A DNA stretch of 34,710 nucleotides from Pseudomonadota bacterium (GTDB lineage: Bacteria; Desulfobacterota; SM23-61). Position numbers and translations under genes: made by a program. The stretch covers positions 1-34,710 of the forward strand of contig JAHJQK010000020.1 in assembly GCA_018819135.1 (NCBI GenBank), written 5' to 3'. Shown here piece by piece: positions 33,259 through 34,710 of the stretch (position 1 is the stretch's first letter; every line of letters begins with the position of its first letter). The notes under the pieces were generated by a model. That model was given only the letters and a program-made list of their open reading frames with translations. It did not search any database and was not told the origin of the DNA.

Positions 33259-33372
33259 AGAAGCTCCCCCTGGGCGAAGATAAGTTGTAAATGGTTTTCG
33301 ACCTGGGCAGAACGGATTGGTGTCTTCCGCCCAGAGCCCTTTAGGGCCTGAAAGCCCCTTGGCCTCAAAATC

Positions 33373-34320
33373 TTAGGAGATGTTTGGTTTCATTTGTTCC
33401 AAATACTTGCCGATTTCTTTCTTGGAATATTCATCCGCTCCTAGCGTGGTAAAGGGGATTCTTGAATGCTTAAAGATTCCCATTTGCTTTAAAATCTCAT
33501 TGGGATGGGTACTTTCATTGTAACCAAACTCCCCCCCATAAACCAGAATGGCCAAAGGGAGGATCTTTGAATACCAGATCGCGCGGGCTTTATCGATGTC
33601 ATTGTTCTCGAAGGCCTCCCACATCGCCACGTGTTCAGCGGGTAAAATCGCGGTTAGATACCCCGACATTCCCACGGGCCGATTGGGTTTATCCCAAGCG
33701 TAATGGAGTTGGTGGAAGTTATAATAAGACTTCCCAGCTATGATTTTGATCCTGCTTTCCGCCAACCCATCGACCGTTTTTTTGTATCCAGATAATTCTC
33801 TTTCACCCGCTTTCATATATTGGACGCGGGGGGCAGCTTCCTCGATCATCCTCAGGGTTTCCGGCGACATGATTCCAGGCCAGCCACCTAGGGTGTTGTA
33901 AAAGGCTATGGGTATGTTTACGGCATTGCTGACTCTTTTGAAGTGTTCAACAATGTCCTTTTGAGGATGATTACCCAACGGGCGGGTCAAAGGGGGGCCC
34001 GTCAAAAAGACTACATCGACTCCCATTTTTTCAACCTCTTTCGCTCGCTTGATGGCGGTTTCCGTGTCCCATGCCGATGCTCCAACAATGGTAGGCACCC
34101 GGCCATTTACTTCCTCCAATATAATTTCTGTGAACTTCCTCCTTTCAGCGTCGTTGTAGTCAAAATCCGCGCCACTGTTGAAGGCCATGACATGAACGCC
34201 TTTTCGGAGCAGCCATCGAATGTGGTTTCTAAAGCTTTTTTCATCAAATGCCCCGTCCTCATCACAGGGGCAATATTTGGTCAAAATGGCAACGACTCCC
34301 CGGATCTCTTTCTTAGCCAT
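33373..34320 (-). CDS. DapA-family (dihydrodipicolinate synthase-like) aldolase or lyase
   Basis: 315 residues forming a TIM barrel of the DapA/N-acetylneuraminate lyase superfamily. NIPIAFYNTLGGWPGIMSPE holds the conserved tyrosine and RVQYMKAGERELS the Schiff-base lysine. The usual GTTGE loop is altered to NSGADFDYNDAERR. Members cleave or form pyruvate-derived C-C bonds, or dehydrate sugar acids. It is the first gene of the tct operon, with AAGGAGG 7 nt before the ATG and a good promoter about 175 bp upstream. With the enolase-superfamily enzyme it probably handles an imported acid. True lysine biosynthesis is unlikely in this context. Confidence 0.88.
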   Translation of the reverse strand: MAKKEIRGVVAILTKYCPCDEDGAFDEKSFRNHIRWLLRKGVHVMAFNSGADFDYNDAERRKFTEIILEEVNGRVPTIVGASAWDTETAIKRAKEVEKMGVDVVFLTGPPLTRPLGNHPQKDIVEHFKRVSNAVNIPIAFYNTLGGWPGIMSPETLRMIEEAAPRVQYMKAGERELSGYKKTVDGLAESRIKIIAGKSYYNFHQLHYAWDKPNRPVGMSGYLTAILPAEHVAMWEAFENNDIDKARAIWYSKILPLAILVYGGEFGYNESTHPNEILKQMGIFKHSRIPFTTLGADEYSKKEIGKYLEQMKPNIS

Positions 34321-34710
34321 TCCAAGGACCTCCTTTTGGGAAAGATTTTCGAGATAGCATTACCACGATTTTTCTCGGCAAAACAGATTTTCTTGGTTTC
34401 CCTAAAATAAGCATGATTTAACCCTCCATCCGATCAAAAGTTCATTCATCGAGTGAATCAATATCTTCACCTTCATCCTGTTGAATACTGGTTGAAATAT
34501 ACATATTTTATGGAAATTGGTCAACTGACACTTTCAGTCAACTATCTTTATATAGCCTCTTTTACCTCCTTCCCAGAGTAGGCAGGATCAGCCTCCTAAC
34601 CAAACCTCCATCGTGACCAGGGTTCGATGACCCAATCAACTTATTAGGGCTTTAGGAGGCAGGGAACAAACTGAAGTAAGGGCTCTTGGCCCAGGAAGAA
34701 GTAAGTCCTC
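34321..34710. other. Leader of the tct operon and unassigned end region
   Basis: No complete gene is seen. 34321-34489 is the predicted untranslated leader. From about 34562 rightward a minus-strand frame without a start (KLIGSSNPGHDGGLVRRLIL, ending at stop 34562) looks weakly protein-like and could be a decayed gene tail. A 9-bp inverted repeat (GCCTCCTAA near 34592 and TTAGGAGGC near 34652) is also present. Confidence 0.35.
34496..34524 (-). promoter_or_regulatory. Promoter of the dapA-like / tct operon
   Basis: On the minus strand, -35 TTGACC (34519-34524), a 17-bp spacer and -10 TATATT (34496-34501). The -35 box lies in a direct repeat AGTTGAC...AGTTGAC spaced 18 bp, which could be a regulator site. 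Confidence 0.6.

Noticed and set aside
33259..33372. Possible terminator between the DapA-like and enolase-superfamily genes
   Set aside because: Only a 5-bp GCCCT/AGGGC stem is seen, without a T tract; the genes look co-transcribed.
1..34710. CRISPR array
   Set aside because: No regularly spaced short direct repeats were seen; the only repeats are the three palindromic elements and single hairpins.

Overview
The window looks like a chromosomal segment of a strict anaerobe, most plausibly a Desulfobacterota (deltaproteobacterial) lineage. This rests on gene content, not on a phylogenetic marker: a tungsten-type aldehyde oxidoreductase operon, a 1411-residue fused activase/dehydratase protein of the 2-hydroxyacyl-CoA dehydratase / benzoyl-CoA reductase family, and TRAP-TAXI and TctABC importers for carboxylates. 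No 16S or ribosomal protein gene is present, so the taxon stays an inference.

Layout. (a) 0.0-5.3 kb, minus strand: a TAXI binding protein, a fused TRAP permease, two cupins, a cupin-like small protein and a DUF6282-type metal-hydrolase-like protein, closed by a terminator at 36-85. (b) 5.4-7.0 kb: a decayed patch with a 51-codon orphan reading frame, a TctB remnant and a transposase broken by an 8-bp tandem duplication. (c) 7.1-9.0 kb, minus: a ketopantoate-reductase-family gene and a GntR/FCD regulator lying between two inverted copies of a ~110-bp palindromic repeat. (d) 9.3-17.4 kb, plus: the metabolic core, made of a MoaD-like carrier, a polyferredoxin, AOR, a CooF-like polyferredoxin, a CODH-derived protein without its catalytic centre, an FAD/NAD oxidoreductase, a decayed old-yellow-enzyme gene and an M29/NicX-like gene. 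(e) 17.5-22.5 kb, minus: an exported isoaspartyl methyltransferase and the large activase. (f) 22.7-28.7 kb: an accessory island beside tRNA-Pro(CGG), with an integrase stub, a Panacea stub, a PIN / XRE-ImmA pair with a divergent small gene, a methyltransferase fragment, an HTH plus RNA polymerase alpha-CTD protein, and a PLD-SNF2 helicase whose 5' end is broken. (g) 28.9-34.7 kb, minus: a TctABC transporter with an enolase-superfamily enzyme and a DapA-family aldolase/lyase, behind a well-formed promoter at 34496-34524.

How the genes work together. The aor promoter (9281-9309) is followed directly by a perfect 12-bp palindrome, with a near-copy over the start of the divergent GntR gene, so GntR probably controls both. 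AOR would pass electrons from aldehyde oxidation through the polyferredoxins to the flavoprotein and NAD(P). The most unusual item is the 361-residue protein at 12561-13646. It keeps all six cysteines of the CODH D- and B-clusters at the exact CooS spacing and a CooS-like C-terminus, but has only one other cysteine and so no NiFe C-cluster. It sits between a CooF-like ferredoxin and an FNOR-like flavoprotein, the order of known cooF-cooS-FNOR clusters. I infer a CODH relic reused as an electron-transfer scaffold for AOR. Several other loci are pseudogenes or fragments, showing active turnover around the repeats and the tRNA.
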